Of a stretch of 64,000 bases of DNA, positions 49,119 to 58,346 are shown piece by piece. The stretch is from Paenibacillus sp. JNUCC32 (lineage in GTDB: Bacteria > Bacillota > Bacilli > Paenibacillales > Paenibacillaceae). The notes beneath the pieces were generated by a model. That model worked only from the letters and a program-made list of their open reading frames with translations. It had not been told where the DNA came from and did not search any database. Location: contig NZ_CP062260.1 in NCBI RefSeq assembly GCF_014863545.1, positions 2,480,001-2,544,000 of the forward strand, in the 5' to 3' direction. Numbering within the stretch: the stretch's first letter is position 1; the number at the start of each line of letters is the position of its first letter. Position numbers and translations under genes: made by a program.

Positions 49119-49148
49119 CGTGGCATTGAACTAAGTCATTTGCCACGC
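49119..49148 (-). terminator. Hairpin after GH130
   Basis: An 8-bp stem (49119-49126 with 49141-49148) with a 14-nt loop, 13 bp beyond the GH130 stop. The following T-content is modest (GCTTTCC), so it may be a weak terminator. Confidence 0.5.
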
Positions 49149-49160
49149 CCTGAAGCGTCT

Positions 49161-50177
49161 TTATTGCGGTTCGTTCAAAATATAATCCACTAAGTCATCC
49201 AACGGTACCGTTGCGAGGGCAATTGCCGTATCGGTTACGCCGTAATAGATATAGAGGAGACCGTCCTTGACGACATTGCCTGTCGGGAAAATGACGTTCG
49301 GGATCTGATAGCCGAATTTTTCATAATACGTCTCCGGCTCCATAATGAAATGGCGGGTTCTGGCGATGATTTTCTCGGGATTCTCTAGATCCAGCAGCAA
49401 AGCCCCCACGCGATACACCGTATCTTGGTCTACGCCGTGGTAGAGCACCAGCCAGCCTTTGTCCGTCCGCACCGGAGGCGTCGAGCCGCCGATTTTTTTA
49501 AACTCCCAATCGTTGTTCTCGGCTTTTGCCAACAGCTTCGGCTCGTCCCAATGCACCAAGTCTTCGGAGTAGCTGATCCACATGGCCGCTTTTTCGGTTC
49601 CGTATTCCTCCCCTACATATTCTTCCGGTCTGCGAAGCAGCACATACTTGCCGTTGATTTTCTCCGGGAACAGAATGTTGTCGCGATCATTGATATCAAG
49701 CGGCGTTGTATCGCACAGGTACTCCCAATGAATGAGATCCTTCGAAGTCAGGATCCCGGACCGCGTCAGCCAATGGCCTTCCTCTTCGCCCCAGCCGTCC
49801 GGATATTCGGGAATCGAGCGTTCGGGGATGCCGGCTCCCGTCGGGTAATAGTTCATGGCGCACGGGCGCAAGGCATAGTTCAAATAAAAGGTGTCGTCGA
49901 TCTTGACGATTCGCGGGTCCTGGATGCTGCCATAGGGGAATCCCAGCTGGTCCGGCGTTACCACCGGTTCGTCCAGCACATGGGTGAAATGCACGCCGTC
50001 CGTGCTTTCCAGCAAACCCAGGTAGTTCTTGCAGGGAGTCAGGGATCCTGCCGTCCGTTCAATCATATAGAATTTTCCGTTATCGATAATGACGGCCGGA
50101 TTGAATACCGTCACCTTTCTCCAATCGTAGAGTCCAGGCACTACTATCGGATTTTCCGCATGCCGGGTGATTTTCAT
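49161..50177 (-). CDS. GH130 beta-mannoside phosphorylase family protein
   Basis: 338 residues, five-bladed propeller. Family motifs include FNPAVI, SIQDPRIVKIDDTFYL with the catalytic Asp of the QDPR motif, GGSTPPVRTDKGWLVLYHG and PTGNVVKDGLLYIYYG. GH130 enzymes phosphorolyse beta-mannosides in the cytoplasm, giving mannose 1-phosphate. No signal peptide. GAGGAGG precedes the ATG. It is transcribed toward the MalE-GH3 operon and likely serves the same substrate. Confidence 0.9.
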   Translation of the reverse strand: MKITRHAENPIVVPGLYDWRKVTVFNPAVIIDNGKFYMIERTAGSLTPCKNYLGLLESTDGVHFTHVLDEPVVTPDQLGFPYGSIQDPRIVKIDDTFYLNYALRPCAMNYYPTGAGIPERSIPEYPDGWGEEEGHWLTRSGILTSKDLIHWEYLCDTTPLDINDRDNILFPEKINGKYVLLRRPEEYVGEEYGTEKAAMWISYSEDLVHWDEPKLLAKAENNDWEFKKIGGSTPPVRTDKGWLVLYHGVDQDTVYRVGALLLDLENPEKIIARTRHFIMEPETYYEKFGYQIPNVIFPTGNVVKDGLLYIYYGVTDTAIALATVPLDDLVDYILNEPQ

Positions 50178-50200
50178 GGATAAGCCTCCTCATGATTGCT

Positions 50201-50215
50201 ATGTAAGTGTTATCA
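50201..50215 (+). promoter_or_regulatory. Near-consensus cre in the GH130 leader
   Basis: ATGTAAGTGTTATCA deviates from the cre consensus only at the central C (T here). It lies 24 bp upstream of the GH130 start codon, downstream of a minus-strand TATAAT at about 50240. Weaker than the other three sites. Confidence 0.4.
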
Positions 50216-50321
50216 AGCTGCTTTCTTTAACTCATTATAAGAGGCTTGGTCCATTCATAATATCCTGTAAACTTTCAATATTATCCGAAATATTGTTATC
50301 TGTGATGCTTGGCAGCATAAA

Positions 50322-50350
50322 AAAACCAACCCGGTATACCGGGTTGGTCT
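50322..50350 (-). terminator. Terminator of mqo
   Basis: A perfect 24-bp palindrome (50325-50348) followed on the minus strand by an uninterrupted T-run. It lies 16 bp after the mqo stop. Confidence 0.88.
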
Positions 50351-50365
50351 TCGTCATGGAAGGGA

Positions 50366-51865
50366 TTAACTATGCACCAGTGCTTTTAAGCTTAAACCTA
50401 GCGTTTCTGAAGTCGTATCTTGAATTTCTTCAAAGAGGGCCGGATTCTTCGAAAGCGACATCCCGTAAGAAGGAATCATTTCCTTGATTTTCGGTTCCCA
50501 TTCCTTCATCTGCTGCGGGAAGCATTTCTGCAATACCTCAAGCATCACGTGAACGGCCGTCGAAGCCCCGGGCGAAGCACCGAGCAGGGCTGCGACCGAA
50601 CCATCCGCGGCACTAACCACTTCGGTCCCGAACTGCAGCGTGCCCTTTCCGTTAGCCGTATCCTTAATGACTTGTACGCGTTGGCCCGCCACGACGATTT
50701 CCCAATCCTCGCTCTTCGCGTTCGGGATGAACTCGCGCAGCTCTTCCATGCGCTTCTCATTCGATAGCACCACCTGCTGGATCAGGTATCGGGTCAACGC
50801 CATTTCTTTAACCCCCGCCGCCAGCATCGTGAAGACGTTATTCGGCTTGACGGAACCGATCAAATCGAAATTCGAACCCGTTTTTAGGAACTTCGGCGAG
50901 AAGCCGGCAAACGGACCGAAGAGCAGTGCTTTTTGGTTATCGATGTATCTTGTGTCCAGATGGGGCACCGACATCGGAGGAGCTCCAACCTTGGCTTTTC
51001 CGTATACCTTGGCATGATGCTGCGCAACGACTTCTTGATTCTTGCAGACCATGAACAGTCCGCTTACCGGGAACCCTCCGATATGCTTGGATTCGGGGAT
51101 GCCGGTTTTTTGCAGTAAATGCAGGCTGCCGCCTCCGCCGCCGATAAAGACGAACTTGGCCGTATGGAACTCGGTTCTGCCGTTATCGATATCCAACACT
51201 TTTACTTTCCACGAGCCATCGGGAGTACGCTTGATATCCTTCACGCTGTGCTTGTAGTTGACCTCCACGTCTTTGTTCTTCAGATGCTCAAACAGCATGC
51301 GCGTTAAAGCGCCAAAGTTAATGTCCGTCCCGGAATCGATTTTGGTTGCCGCTAACGGTTCGTTCGATGTGCGCCCTTCCATAATAAGCGGAATCCATTC
51401 CTTCAGCTGCTCGGGATCCTCGGAATATTCCATTCCTTGAAAGAGAGGATGATTTGACAGCGCTTCAAAACGTTTTTTCAAAAAGGCCACGTCTTTTTCG
51501 CCCTGAACCAAGCTCATATGAGGTATAGGCATGATAAAGTCCTGCGGATTGCGAATCAGATTGCTGCTTACCAGATAAGACCAGAACTGCCTTGAGACCT
51601 GGAACTGCTCGTTGATGTTGATCGCTTTGCTGATGTCTATAGATCCGTCAGGTTTTTCGGACGTATAGTTAAGCTCGCATAGTGCGGAATGGCCGGTCCC
51701 CGCATTATTCCATTCATTGGAGCTTTCCTCCCCCGCGCTTGCGAGTTTCTCGAACACTTTGATCTCCCATTCGGGCACCAGCTCCTTCAGTAAGGCTCCC
51801 AATGTCGCGCTCATGACGCCGGCACCAATCAAGATTACGTCTGTTTTTTTGTCCATGTTGCTCAT
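50366..51865 (-). CDS. mqo: Malate:quinone oxidoreductase
   Basis: 499 residues; FAD-binding N-terminus [18 protein letters not shown], then the family blocks [18 protein letters not shown] and [31 protein letters not shown] peripheral membrane flavoprotein that oxidises malate to oxaloacetate and passes electrons to quinone. Single gene with its own terminator; AAGGAAGG precedes the ATG. Confidence 0.95.
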   Translation of the reverse strand: MSNMDKKTDVILIGAGVMSATLGALLKELVPEWEIKVFEKLASAGEESSNEWNNAGTGHSALCELNYTSEKPDGSIDISKAININEQFQVSRQFWSYLVSSNLIRNPQDFIMPIPHMSLVQGEKDVAFLKKRFEALSNHPLFQGMEYSEDPEQLKEWIPLIMEGRTSNEPLAATKIDSGTDINFGALTRMLFEHLKNKDVEVNYKHSVKDIKRTPDGSWKVKVLDIDNGRTEFHTAKFVFIGGGGGSLHLLQKTGIPESKHIGGFPVSGLFMVCKNQEVVAQHHAKVYGKAKVGAPPMSVPHLDTRYIDNQKALLFGPFAGFSPKFLKTGSNFDLIGSVKPNNVFTMLAAGVKEMALTRYLIQQVVLSNEKRMEELREFIPNAKSEDWEIVVAGQRVQVIKDTANGKGTLQFGTEVVSAADGSVAALLGASPGASTAVHVMLEVLQKCFPQQMKEWEPKIKEMIPSYGMSLSKNPALFEEIQDTTSETLGLSLKALVHS

Positions 51866-52113
51866 TATACCCTTCCTTATCCCATATATTTGAAAAAAGA
51901 GTAGGCGTCCCTGCTAATAATGTCGATAAAAAGCAAGGCGTCTTCTGAAAACACACCTTTTCTGTGTCAATAATCACCATATTATAGTCTATTATAAATA
52001 TTGATAGATTAAAATATCTACTATTATCTAATCATTATAAACGATTTCAAGTTGTTAACAAAGTGAGAAGATCCTCCACAATATCCGACAACTGATAATC
52101 CGGCTAACGTCAT
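51866..52113. other. A/T-rich gap upstream of mqo
   Basis: No coding potential was seen. The minus strand carries several TATAAT-like hexamers (around 51975-52045), so the mqo promoter is probably here, but no single -35/-10 pair stands out. Confidence 0.4.
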
Positions 52114-52144
52114 AACAAAAAAAGCCGCGAGGATCGCGACTTTA
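52114..52144 (-). terminator. Terminator of the siderophore-binding lipoprotein gene
   Basis: An 8-bp stem (52123-52130 with 52134-52141, one wobble), loop GGA, followed on the minus strand by seven T. It lies 37 bp after the stop codon. Confidence 0.85.
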
Positions 52145-52177
52145 AGCGGGTTTCGACATGGTTTTCCCGTGTTGCGG

Positions 52178-53137
52178 CTATTTCACGTTGCCGAGCAGCA
52201 GATTCGTCTGAATCTCCAATTGCTTTTCAAGCGAGATCAGGTCGCCTGCGGAGAACTGGTTGATATCCAGCGTAAAGATGCGGTTGTTTTTGTAAGCCGG
52301 AAGGGATTTCCACAGCGCGCTCTCCAATATCTCGTTGGCTCGTTCCCCGCCCCCGTCCGCATCGTAGACGGTCACGAACATGTAATCCGCGGCCATGTCC
52401 GGCAGCGATTCCAGCGAAATGTCCAAACCGGCGCCTCCGTTTACGACCTGCCCTTTCACGGCTTCAGGCGGCTGATAGCCGAGACCGGAATAGAGATTAC
52501 GGGTTCCGCGGCCAAAGCTTTCTCCCACAACCCAGAAGTTTTTCGCCCAAATCTCGTAAACGCCAACGGTTTCTCCTTCCTTGACTACGCCGTTCAGTTT
52601 GATCCTGGCCTCAGCGAGCTTCTCCTCGTAATGCCGGACCGCCTCCTCGGCTTCCTCCGATTTCCCGAGAAAGTCGCCGAATTCCCGCAGCTCAGCATAC
52701 AAATCTTTGGCTCCCCAAGGAATGACAATCGTCGGCGCGATTTTGGCGAATTGTTCATAATTCTTATCCGAAGGCCGAATAATAAGGTCGGGATCAAGGG
52801 ACACGATTTTCTCAAGCGCCGCTTGATCATCGCCGATATCCTCGATTCCGTCCGTCAAGTCCTGCAAAAAATATTGATTCAAGCTGGCCGTACCTGCCCC
52901 GACCGGCTTAACGCCCAAGGTCAACAAATGGCCCAGGTATTGCGTCGCAACGATTCGCTTCGGTTCCTTCGGAATCTCGATCTCTCCCATAACCGTTTCG
53001 AACTTGCGTGTTGCTTCTGTTTGTTGACCCGCTTGGTTCACCACCTTCTCGCTTTGCTGTCCAGAATCCCCGCATGCTCCCAATACGATGACCAAACTTC
53101 CGATCAGAGCCAGTTTCCATCCTTTAAGCCACTGCAT
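52178..53137 (-). CDS. Iron-siderophore-binding lipoprotein (FeuA-like)
   Basis: 319 residues: lipobox VLGAC, then a class III periplasmic-binding domain with PKRIVATQYLGHLLTLGVKPVGAG, a helix backbone and DPDLIIRPS. It should bind a ferric siderophore outside the cell and hand it to FeuBC-type permeases, which are not encoded nearby. A Fur box overlaps its promoter. The protein is clearly similar to the C-terminal half of the adjacent Btr-like regulator. GGTGGAGGG precedes the ATG. Confidence 0.9.
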   Translation of the reverse strand: MQWLKGWKLALIGSLVIVLGACGDSGQQSEKVVNQAGQQTEATRKFETVMGEIEIPKEPKRIVATQYLGHLLTLGVKPVGAGTASLNQYFLQDLTDGIEDIGDDQAALEKIVSLDPDLIIRPSDKNYEQFAKIAPTIVIPWGAKDLYAELREFGDFLGKSEEAEEAVRHYEEKLAEARIKLNGVVKEGETVGVYEIWAKNFWVVGESFGRGTRNLYSGLGYQPPEAVKGQVVNGGAGLDISLESLPDMAADYMFVTVYDADGGGERANEILESALWKSLPAYKNNRIFTLDINQFSAGDLISLEKQLEIQTNLLLGNVK

Positions 53138-53158
53138 CCATTAAACCCTCCACCTATT

Positions 53159-53180
53159 GATAATGATTATCATTATTATA
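53159..53180 (-). promoter_or_regulatory. Fur box overlapping the promoter of the siderophore-binding gene
   Basis: GATAATGATTATCATTATT (53159-53177) matches the 19-bp Fur consensus at 18 positions. It overlaps a minus-strand -10 TATAAT (53180-53175); a 4/6 -35 (TAGACG) lies 17 bp upstream, at the end of the btr-like gene. Iron-loaded Fur would occlude this promoter. Confidence 0.88.
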
Positions 53181-53200
53181 TTAATAGGGAGAAGGCTCGT

Positions 53201-54823
53201 CTATTGCGCTCCGTTTGCGGTTCTATGGACATTTGTAAGAAGTTCGGTTTGGATGCTTAATTGCTGCTCTAACGCTATCGGATCATTATGCTTAAACAGC
53301 TCCAGATCGAGTAAGAACACTTTGCCGTTGCGAACGGCGGGCAGGCTCCTCCATTCCTTGGTATTCATAACCCGTTTTGCATATGCTGCACCTCCTCCCG
53401 CTTCCCACACGGTTACGAATATATAATCCGCCGCATGCGCGGCAAGCATATCCGGCGTTAATACCAAGCCGATTCCTTCTCCCAGGACGTAATCAGTCAG
53501 CGGCTCCGGCGGCCGAAAGGAAAAGGTCCGGTATAAATTGCGAAGGCCTCTGCCATAGGCGATATTGACCGCCCATAACCGGTCCTGCCAAAACTCCAGT
53601 ACAACTGCCGTCGCGTTATGAGTACTGATTCTGTTGGCGACTATCGAGGCTGCAGCTTCCTCTTTCGCCCGAAACGCAGTAATCCAGTTCTCCGCCTCCC
53701 GCTCGCGATTCAGCGCTCTGCCCAACCGGAGCAGCTCGTCTAAGGAGTCTTCCTGCCCCCATGGAAGGTAGATTGTTGGAGCAAGCCGGGACAAAGGCTC
53801 GCTGTTGGGTCCGGACGTGACGATCAGATCAGGCTGCACGGAGGCAATCTTATGGTGCGATTTGGCATCTCCGATATCCGCTACATGCTTAAGCATTCCC
53901 CTGTAGGGGCGGGCGCGCAGCAGATTCGATGACGTTCCCACGGGCGTAAGTCCGAGCGCCAGCAGGTGGCCCAGGTATTGCAGCGCCACAATACGCTTCG
54001 GCCGCTGCATATAATCGCGTGGAGAGTGGCCGAAATGCTGCTTGAATTTCCGGCTTAAATACATGCCGTCTTGGTATCCGACCTCCCGTGCAATGCGGTC
54101 GAGATTGCGATCGTCGCCGTCAAGCAATGCCTCTCTGGCTTTCTCGAGTCGCAGCCGGGTTAAATACTCCGTGAAACCGGAGCCCGTTGCTTTTTTGAAC
54201 GATACGGAAAAGTGCTCCGGCGTAAATCCAGCCCTCTTTGCCATGTCGTTACGCGTTAAGGCTATGTGATAATGCTTCTCCATATATTCAACTGCAAGTC
54301 TCATACGCTCAAGCCAATCCTCTTCCCGATTCTTATCGTTCGTTGATCGCAGCAGCGCGCTCAACAACTGTTTAAATACCGCGTCGATGCAAAGACGAGC
54401 TGCAAGTCCTCCGCCTCCTGCTTGATCTTGCATTCGTTGGCTTAGTTCTTGAATCAGGACAAGAGCTTCGTGCGTTGCGGCGAAGGGAAGCTTGCCGATG
54501 TCCATCAGTGCAGACAAATTCTTGATGTATACCCTGTTGCACGCGGTGCTCTCCTTGAGATCCCATACTTCATAACGCAATTCGTAAACCTCCAGCGGCA
54601 CCGGCGAAGACGGCGTCCGTTGAATGTCGACGATCGAACCCGGCGGACAATAACAGACAGCCTTCGCCTTCAGTCGGTGTTTTCCTCCGTTCAAATATAA
54701 GTCGCCGGAGCCTTTATGGATCAGGTATAGGGTATGCGTCTCCATGAAACCCCCGACTGGCTCTTCGGCGTGACCTTGCTTTATGTACCGTACTCCCAAC
54801 AGCGAATATTGCGTTTCTTCCAT
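53201..54823 (-). CDS. Btr-like AraC regulator fused to a siderophore-binding domain
   Basis: 540 residues: cupin-like N-terminus (about 1-95), AraC double HTH (173-272: LTRNDMAKRAGFTPEHFSVSF and LDRIAREVGYQDGMYLSRKF) and a FeuA-like binding domain (275-535). The layout is that of B. subtilis Btr, which activates ferric-bacillibactin uptake genes when its binding domain holds the siderophore. It lies upstream of the FeuA-like gene in the same direction and is itself under a Fur-overlapped promoter. AAGGAG precedes the ATG. Confidence 0.92.
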   Translation of the reverse strand: MEETQYSLLGVRYIKQGHAEEPVGGFMETHTLYLIHKGSGDLYLNGGKHRLKAKAVCYCPPGSIVDIQRTPSSPVPLEVYELRYEVWDLKESTACNRVYIKNLSALMDIGKLPFAATHEALVLIQELSQRMQDQAGGGGLAARLCIDAVFKQLLSALLRSTNDKNREEDWLERMRLAVEYMEKHYHIALTRNDMAKRAGFTPEHFSVSFKKATGSGFTEYLTRLRLEKAREALLDGDDRNLDRIAREVGYQDGMYLSRKFKQHFGHSPRDYMQRPKRIVALQYLGHLLALGLTPVGTSSNLLRARPYRGMLKHVADIGDAKSHHKIASVQPDLIVTSGPNSEPLSRLAPTIYLPWGQEDSLDELLRLGRALNREREAENWITAFRAKEEAAASIVANRISTHNATAVVLEFWQDRLWAVNIAYGRGLRNLYRTFSFRPPEPLTDYVLGEGIGLVLTPDMLAAHAADYIFVTVWEAGGGAAYAKRVMNTKEWRSLPAVRNGKVFLLDLELFKHNDPIALEQQLSIQTELLTNVHRTANGAQ

Positions 54824-54859
54824 GCTGGCGCTCCTTCTGACGAACTCCTGTTTTAACCT

Positions 54860-54888
54860 ATTATAATCTCGTTGATAATCATTCTCAA
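54860..54888 (-). promoter_or_regulatory. Sigma-A promoter with embedded Fur box, btr-like gene
   Basis: On the minus strand a -35 TTGAGA and -10 TATAAT are spaced by exactly 17 bp. The spacer contains TGATAATCATTCTCA (54873-54887), 14 of 15 matches to the Bacillus 7-1-7 Fur motif. The regulator is thus predicted to be iron-repressed. Confidence 0.88.
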
Positions 54889-54952
54889 TAAAACAGTGTG
54901 TTCAGCTCTAGCTGAATTCTCTCTTATAACTGATGTGATCTGATTAAATCAG

Positions 54953-54994
54953 AAAAAATAAAAGCGCCATTTCCTTGTGGACTTGGCGCTTTTA
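54953..54994 (-). terminator. Terminator of the CotF-like gene
   Basis: An 11-bp perfect stem (54959-54969 with 54984-54994) followed on the minus strand by a T-rich run. It begins 5 bp after the stop codon. Confidence 0.85.
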
Positions 54995-54999
54995 TGGAT

Positions 55000-55638
55000 T
55001 TAGTGAGGGGCCATTTTGCCTGGCATTTGCGACTGGATCGGAGCCGTGGCGTAGCTGTTCTGCATATACTGCATATCTTGCTGAGGCAGCTGCGGCACTT
55101 GATAGTAGCCGTGCTTGTTTTGATACAGCGAAATTTCATACGCCATTTCGATGCAGTTGGGAAGGGAATCCGCTAGGACGCGGCGCACAACCGGATTCGT
55201 GGATTCCATCGCTGCATTCGTTTTCATGGTAGCGCCGGATTTCACGGCGTTCAGCATGCTGAGCGCGATGGTTTCATCATTGATCTCGGCAGTGGACTGC
55301 ATCGGTTTTTTCGGTTGTCCCGGTTTCATGCCGTAGATAAAGTCGTTCCCTTGCTTCATTTTATAGCTTTGCGTCGACTTGGATGGATCTTGTCCTGTTT
55401 TGAAGCATTCTAAGGTGATATTATATTCATCCGCCATAAATTGCTTTTGGCGCTGCAAGATATCCCGAAGCTCCGGATCCTGCACATGTCCGCTCAGCAT
55501 GGTATACGTGTTCATCGTATTAATGGCTCCTGCCAGTACCTCGTGTACATCGAACATTTCATGACCGCCATGGTTCAATTGCGGTGGAATCATGCCGGTT
55601 TCCATGTTCTGATGATTTTGCTGTTGTTCGAATTGCAT
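55000..55638 (-). CDS. Spore coat protein, CotF family
   Basis: 212 residues with a ferritin-like helical core. The blocks FDVHEVLAGAINTMNTYTMLSGHVQDPELRDIL and IALSMLNAVKSGATMKTNAAMESTNPVVRRVLADSLPNCIEMAYEISLYQNKHGYYQVP are typical of CotF coat proteins; the C-terminal tail is Gln/Met/Tyr rich. AGGAGGT precedes the ATG. A CATA-AAA-AT stretch about 35 bp upstream resembles a sigma-K -10, weak evidence for mother-cell expression. Confidence 0.9.
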   Translation of the reverse strand: MQFEQQQNHQNMETGMIPPQLNHGGHEMFDVHEVLAGAINTMNTYTMLSGHVQDPELRDILQRQKQFMADEYNITLECFKTGQDPSKSTQSYKMKQGNDFIYGMKPGQPKKPMQSTAEINDETIALSMLNAVKSGATMKTNAAMESTNPVVRRVLADSLPNCIEMAYEISLYQNKHGYYQVPQLPQQDMQYMQNSYATAPIQSQMPGKMAPH

Positions 55639-55756
55639 TCATGTACCTCCTATGGGTTTTTCGATTTTTATGCAGCTATAAATCCACGGTGGTGGCGCTG
55701 CGAACGGATTGCATTTGCAGTCCAGGTTTATTGTTCATTACATGAATCAAAAGTAT

Positions 55757-55900
55757 TCAGGCAGTCGACTTATTTCTGATCCATATCGTCAACAGCAGCA
55801 TGAACGGCAGGGTAACCTGGAAAACCGGGGTTACATAAGTCACGACAATCATCACGCCTAGCCATATGTCGCCGGACCCAAAGCATATTCTCAGATACGA
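55757..55900 (-). pseudogene. Possible remnant of a membrane protein C-terminus
   Basis: In the 357-bp gap upstream of cotF the minus strand encodes, without a proper start, a strongly hydrophobic stretch (WLGVMIVVTYVTPVF followed by PFMLLLTIWIRNK and a stop). This looks like the last helix of an integral membrane protein such as a spore permease, cut off by an upstream stop. No other coding signal was seen in the gap. Confidence 0.3.
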
Positions 55901-55995
55901 TTACAGTTCTCGGGTTGGGGACTACTTTTATTTAGCCATTATCCATGCTGCCTTCATCGGGAAGCAGTTTATTTAACAAAAATTCCTTACCTCAA

Positions 55996-56036
55996 ATAAA
56001 AAATCGACCGTTTCTCCCTATCTGGAAACGGTCGAC
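55996..56036 (-). terminator. Terminator of the BNR protein gene
   Basis: An 11-bp perfect stem (56004-56014 with 56025-56035) with a 10-nt loop, followed on the minus strand by TTTTTATTT. It starts 36 bp after the stop codon. Confidence 0.85.
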
Positions 56037-56071
56037 TCCCAAGATGCTTTTCGGTGTTGCCGATATATGAC

Positions 56072-57442
56072 TTATGCCGAAGGATCGGTCTTCCCTTCGT
56101 CTTCAATCGCTACGATTTCACACAAGGTTCGCAGTCCCGTCGTATAACCCAACCGCCCTTGCGAATGATCCCAATAGTAGTAATCCCCGTGCATCCATAT
56201 CAAATCATACGCTTCGCCCAGAGCTGCATGGCGGACAACGAAAGGTCGAACGTTGTTATGAGTCGAGTTTTTGGTGACTTGATTTATTTCGGCGATCGTC
56301 CCGTCATGCGCGATGACGCATTGATGAATTTCGAAAACCTCACCGTATGTACCCTTTACAGGGATTGACATGTACAATATGGAAGGGTTGTTATGATCCA
56401 GCGTCATGCCCCCGGAATAGCATAATTCTCTTTGATCATTTTGGTGGAACCATCGTCCGCCATCCGCCAACGGTGTAATCCGCCAATCGGAGCCGGACCA
56501 CTTAGCGTAACAATAATGGTGGCGATCCTTATCCCTACTGATCCTAACAAACAAGATCACCGGGTATCCCTCTTTATCGACGGCTATATCCCAGTTCCAG
56601 TTGCGTATGCCCGGCTGGCGATCGACCAAGTAGGCCGGATCGGTTTCTTTGTTATCCAGCTTCAGCGGCCCGCGGTGCAGATCTGCGAGCTGATGTCCAT
56701 CAGCGCCATGCAGCGTCAGGGTATTCACGTCCAAATACGAATAGTACAATGAATTCGGAATCATATTGTCCGGATGCGTATAGGTATACGTCATCATAAT
56801 TTTGTCTTTGCCGTTCGTTTCGTACTTGGCATACGGCCTTTTTCCGGTTTCTTGTTCAGAACACCTGGAATCCACGATCTGTTTCGGTTCCATGTCGCAA
56901 GTGACGTCGCCATCCGGATCCGGCAGCGTGTACCTAGCGACGGTCGGGTGCCAATTCATGCCCCGCCACAGCAGATAGAAATAACCGGGCTGATCCCTCA
57001 TCACGTAGGGAGAAGGATAGGTGGTGTTCCCATATCCCGTGGTAGCGATGATTTTTTCAGGCCCTAAGGTTTCTAGATCGTCAGGACGGGCTGTGACGCG
57101 ATAATAAAAATATGGGGTTGTCGAGTGCTCGGCATAAAAAATCATCAACCGGCCGTCGGGCAGTGCCAAAAACGTCGGATTGTTATGGTCATCCTGCTGG
57201 AAACCCGCCCGCACCCGCACTTGCTTGCGTTCTTGGGTCACATGATCATATTGAACCGCCTGGATGCTGCCCTCAACATCGATGTACCCGATGTATGACT
57301 TGTCGCTGCCCGTTGCGGCATTGACATGTCGCAGCGCCCTCGGATCGGCAAACCAGCACCAGGCACCATCACCGGTAAGGGTTGTAGGGATGCGTTCGAT
57401 GCGTTCAAATTCAGCATTAAGGTTTATATTGGAATTCGTCAT
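56072..57442 (-). CDS. BNR-repeat propeller protein (BNR_4-like), possible polysaccharide-active enzyme
   Basis: 456 residues, no signal peptide. Features of BNR_4 proteins: GDGAWCWFADPRALR near the start, DDHNNPTFLALPDGRLMIFYAEH, RPYAKYETNGKDKIMMTYTYTHPDN and WNWDIAVDKEGYPVILFVR. Related propellers include some uronate lyases acting on rhamnose-glucuronate linkages, but no catalytic assignment is safe. It lies 53 bp downstream of a decayed solute-binding gene, suggesting a former sugar operon. GGAGGT precedes the ATG. Confidence 0.8.
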   Translation of the reverse strand: MTNSNINLNAEFERIERIPTTLTGDGAWCWFADPRALRHVNAATGSDKSYIGYIDVEGSIQAVQYDHVTQERKQVRVRAGFQQDDHNNPTFLALPDGRLMIFYAEHSTTPYFYYRVTARPDDLETLGPEKIIATTGYGNTTYPSPYVMRDQPGYFYLLWRGMNWHPTVARYTLPDPDGDVTCDMEPKQIVDSRCSEQETGKRPYAKYETNGKDKIMMTYTYTHPDNMIPNSLYYSYLDVNTLTLHGADGHQLADLHRGPLKLDNKETDPAYLVDRQPGIRNWNWDIAVDKEGYPVILFVRISRDKDRHHYCYAKWSGSDWRITPLADGGRWFHQNDQRELCYSGGMTLDHNNPSILYMSIPVKGTYGEVFEIHQCVIAHDGTIAEINQVTKNSTHNNVRPFVVRHAALGEAYDLIWMHGDYYYWDHSQGRLGYTTGLRTLCEIVAIEDEGKTDPSA

Positions 57443-57495
57443 TTGAGACCTCCTCGCTTCCTTGTCGGATCACTTGATTGCTTCATGATTATCCC

Positions 57496-58330
57496 CTATC
57501 GTTTCATGGCAGCGAATGCATCCAGCTGATTCTGCAGCTCCTCCATGAAGCTCGGGAATCCAGCTTCGCTCATCTGCTGCCTCGCAAATGCAAGATCAGC
57601 ATCGATACCTTCGGACATGCCGACGGACAGCGGTACGATGTATTGCGATCTGACTGCCTCCATGGCTGCGAGCTCCGCCGTTATCGGTACCGTATCGAAG
57701 CGGAATCCCGCCAGCGGGCTCTCTCCGTTCTCTACGGCCCGTTTCGCGCCTTCCGAATGCTAATGCTCAACGGTGGCCTGCCATTCTCCCGGTTATTTTT
57801 CCAATTGGCTCATGCTGCCGTCATACAATCCCATCCAGCCCGGCTTACTGTTCTCCGACTTGATGCCCGCGTAGCTGATGTAATCCCTCTCCAGATTGTA
57901 GTTCTCCCCTTCCATGCCATACAGCAGGAGATTGTGGTATGTACGATCCGTGTGGGCCTTCTCGATCAGCTTAAGCGCAATTTCCTTATGCTTGGAGTGC
58001 GCGCGAAATCATCGTAATGTTGTCCGTCGTCATATAAGGCATGTAGTTCGGCACATGGTCGAGATAATAATCAAACCATCCGTACTCGAACTCGGGAAAC
58101 AACTCCTTGAGCACTCCGATGCAGCTGCTGCTGACTGCGTCGAAATGGTTGTTGAATTCCAGCGTCTTCTTATCTGTTTTCATCCATTCCAGCGTTTCGC
58201 CGGAGGCGTTTCCTTGGGCAGCCAGAATCTCGCGGCTTGATAGAAACGATCCATTCCGCTCGCTGGCTCGCGCCCATCGTGATGCCCTTCAATTGTACGA
58301 CGGGCTGCCCGTTTGGACCGCGAATGATGC
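57496..58330 (-). pseudogene. Decayed sugar-binding lipoprotein gene (C-terminal part)
   Basis: Minus-strand fragments line up in order but in different frames: a segment ending near 58190, then ETLEWMKTDKKTLEF to MTTDNITMISR, a shift near 57995, then HSKHKEIALKLIEKA to LLLYGMEGENYNLERD and a stop near 57800, then GFRFDTVPITAELAAMEAV to the final stop at 57496. The LLYGMEGENY motif and the C-terminal pattern match LplA/DUF3502-type binding proteins. The N-terminal half is missing; repeats begin right at the break (58347). Confidence 0.82.
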
Positions 58331-58346
58331 CTGGGGTCCCTTCCTC

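Noticed and set aside
52169..53260. A 363-codon plus-strand open frame opposite the FeuA-like gene
   Set aside because: Antisense shadow of a well-supported gene; it would also read through the Fur-box promoter.
57478..58017. A 179-codon plus-strand open frame
   Set aside because: It runs antisense through the frameshifted binding-protein remnant and matches no family pattern.
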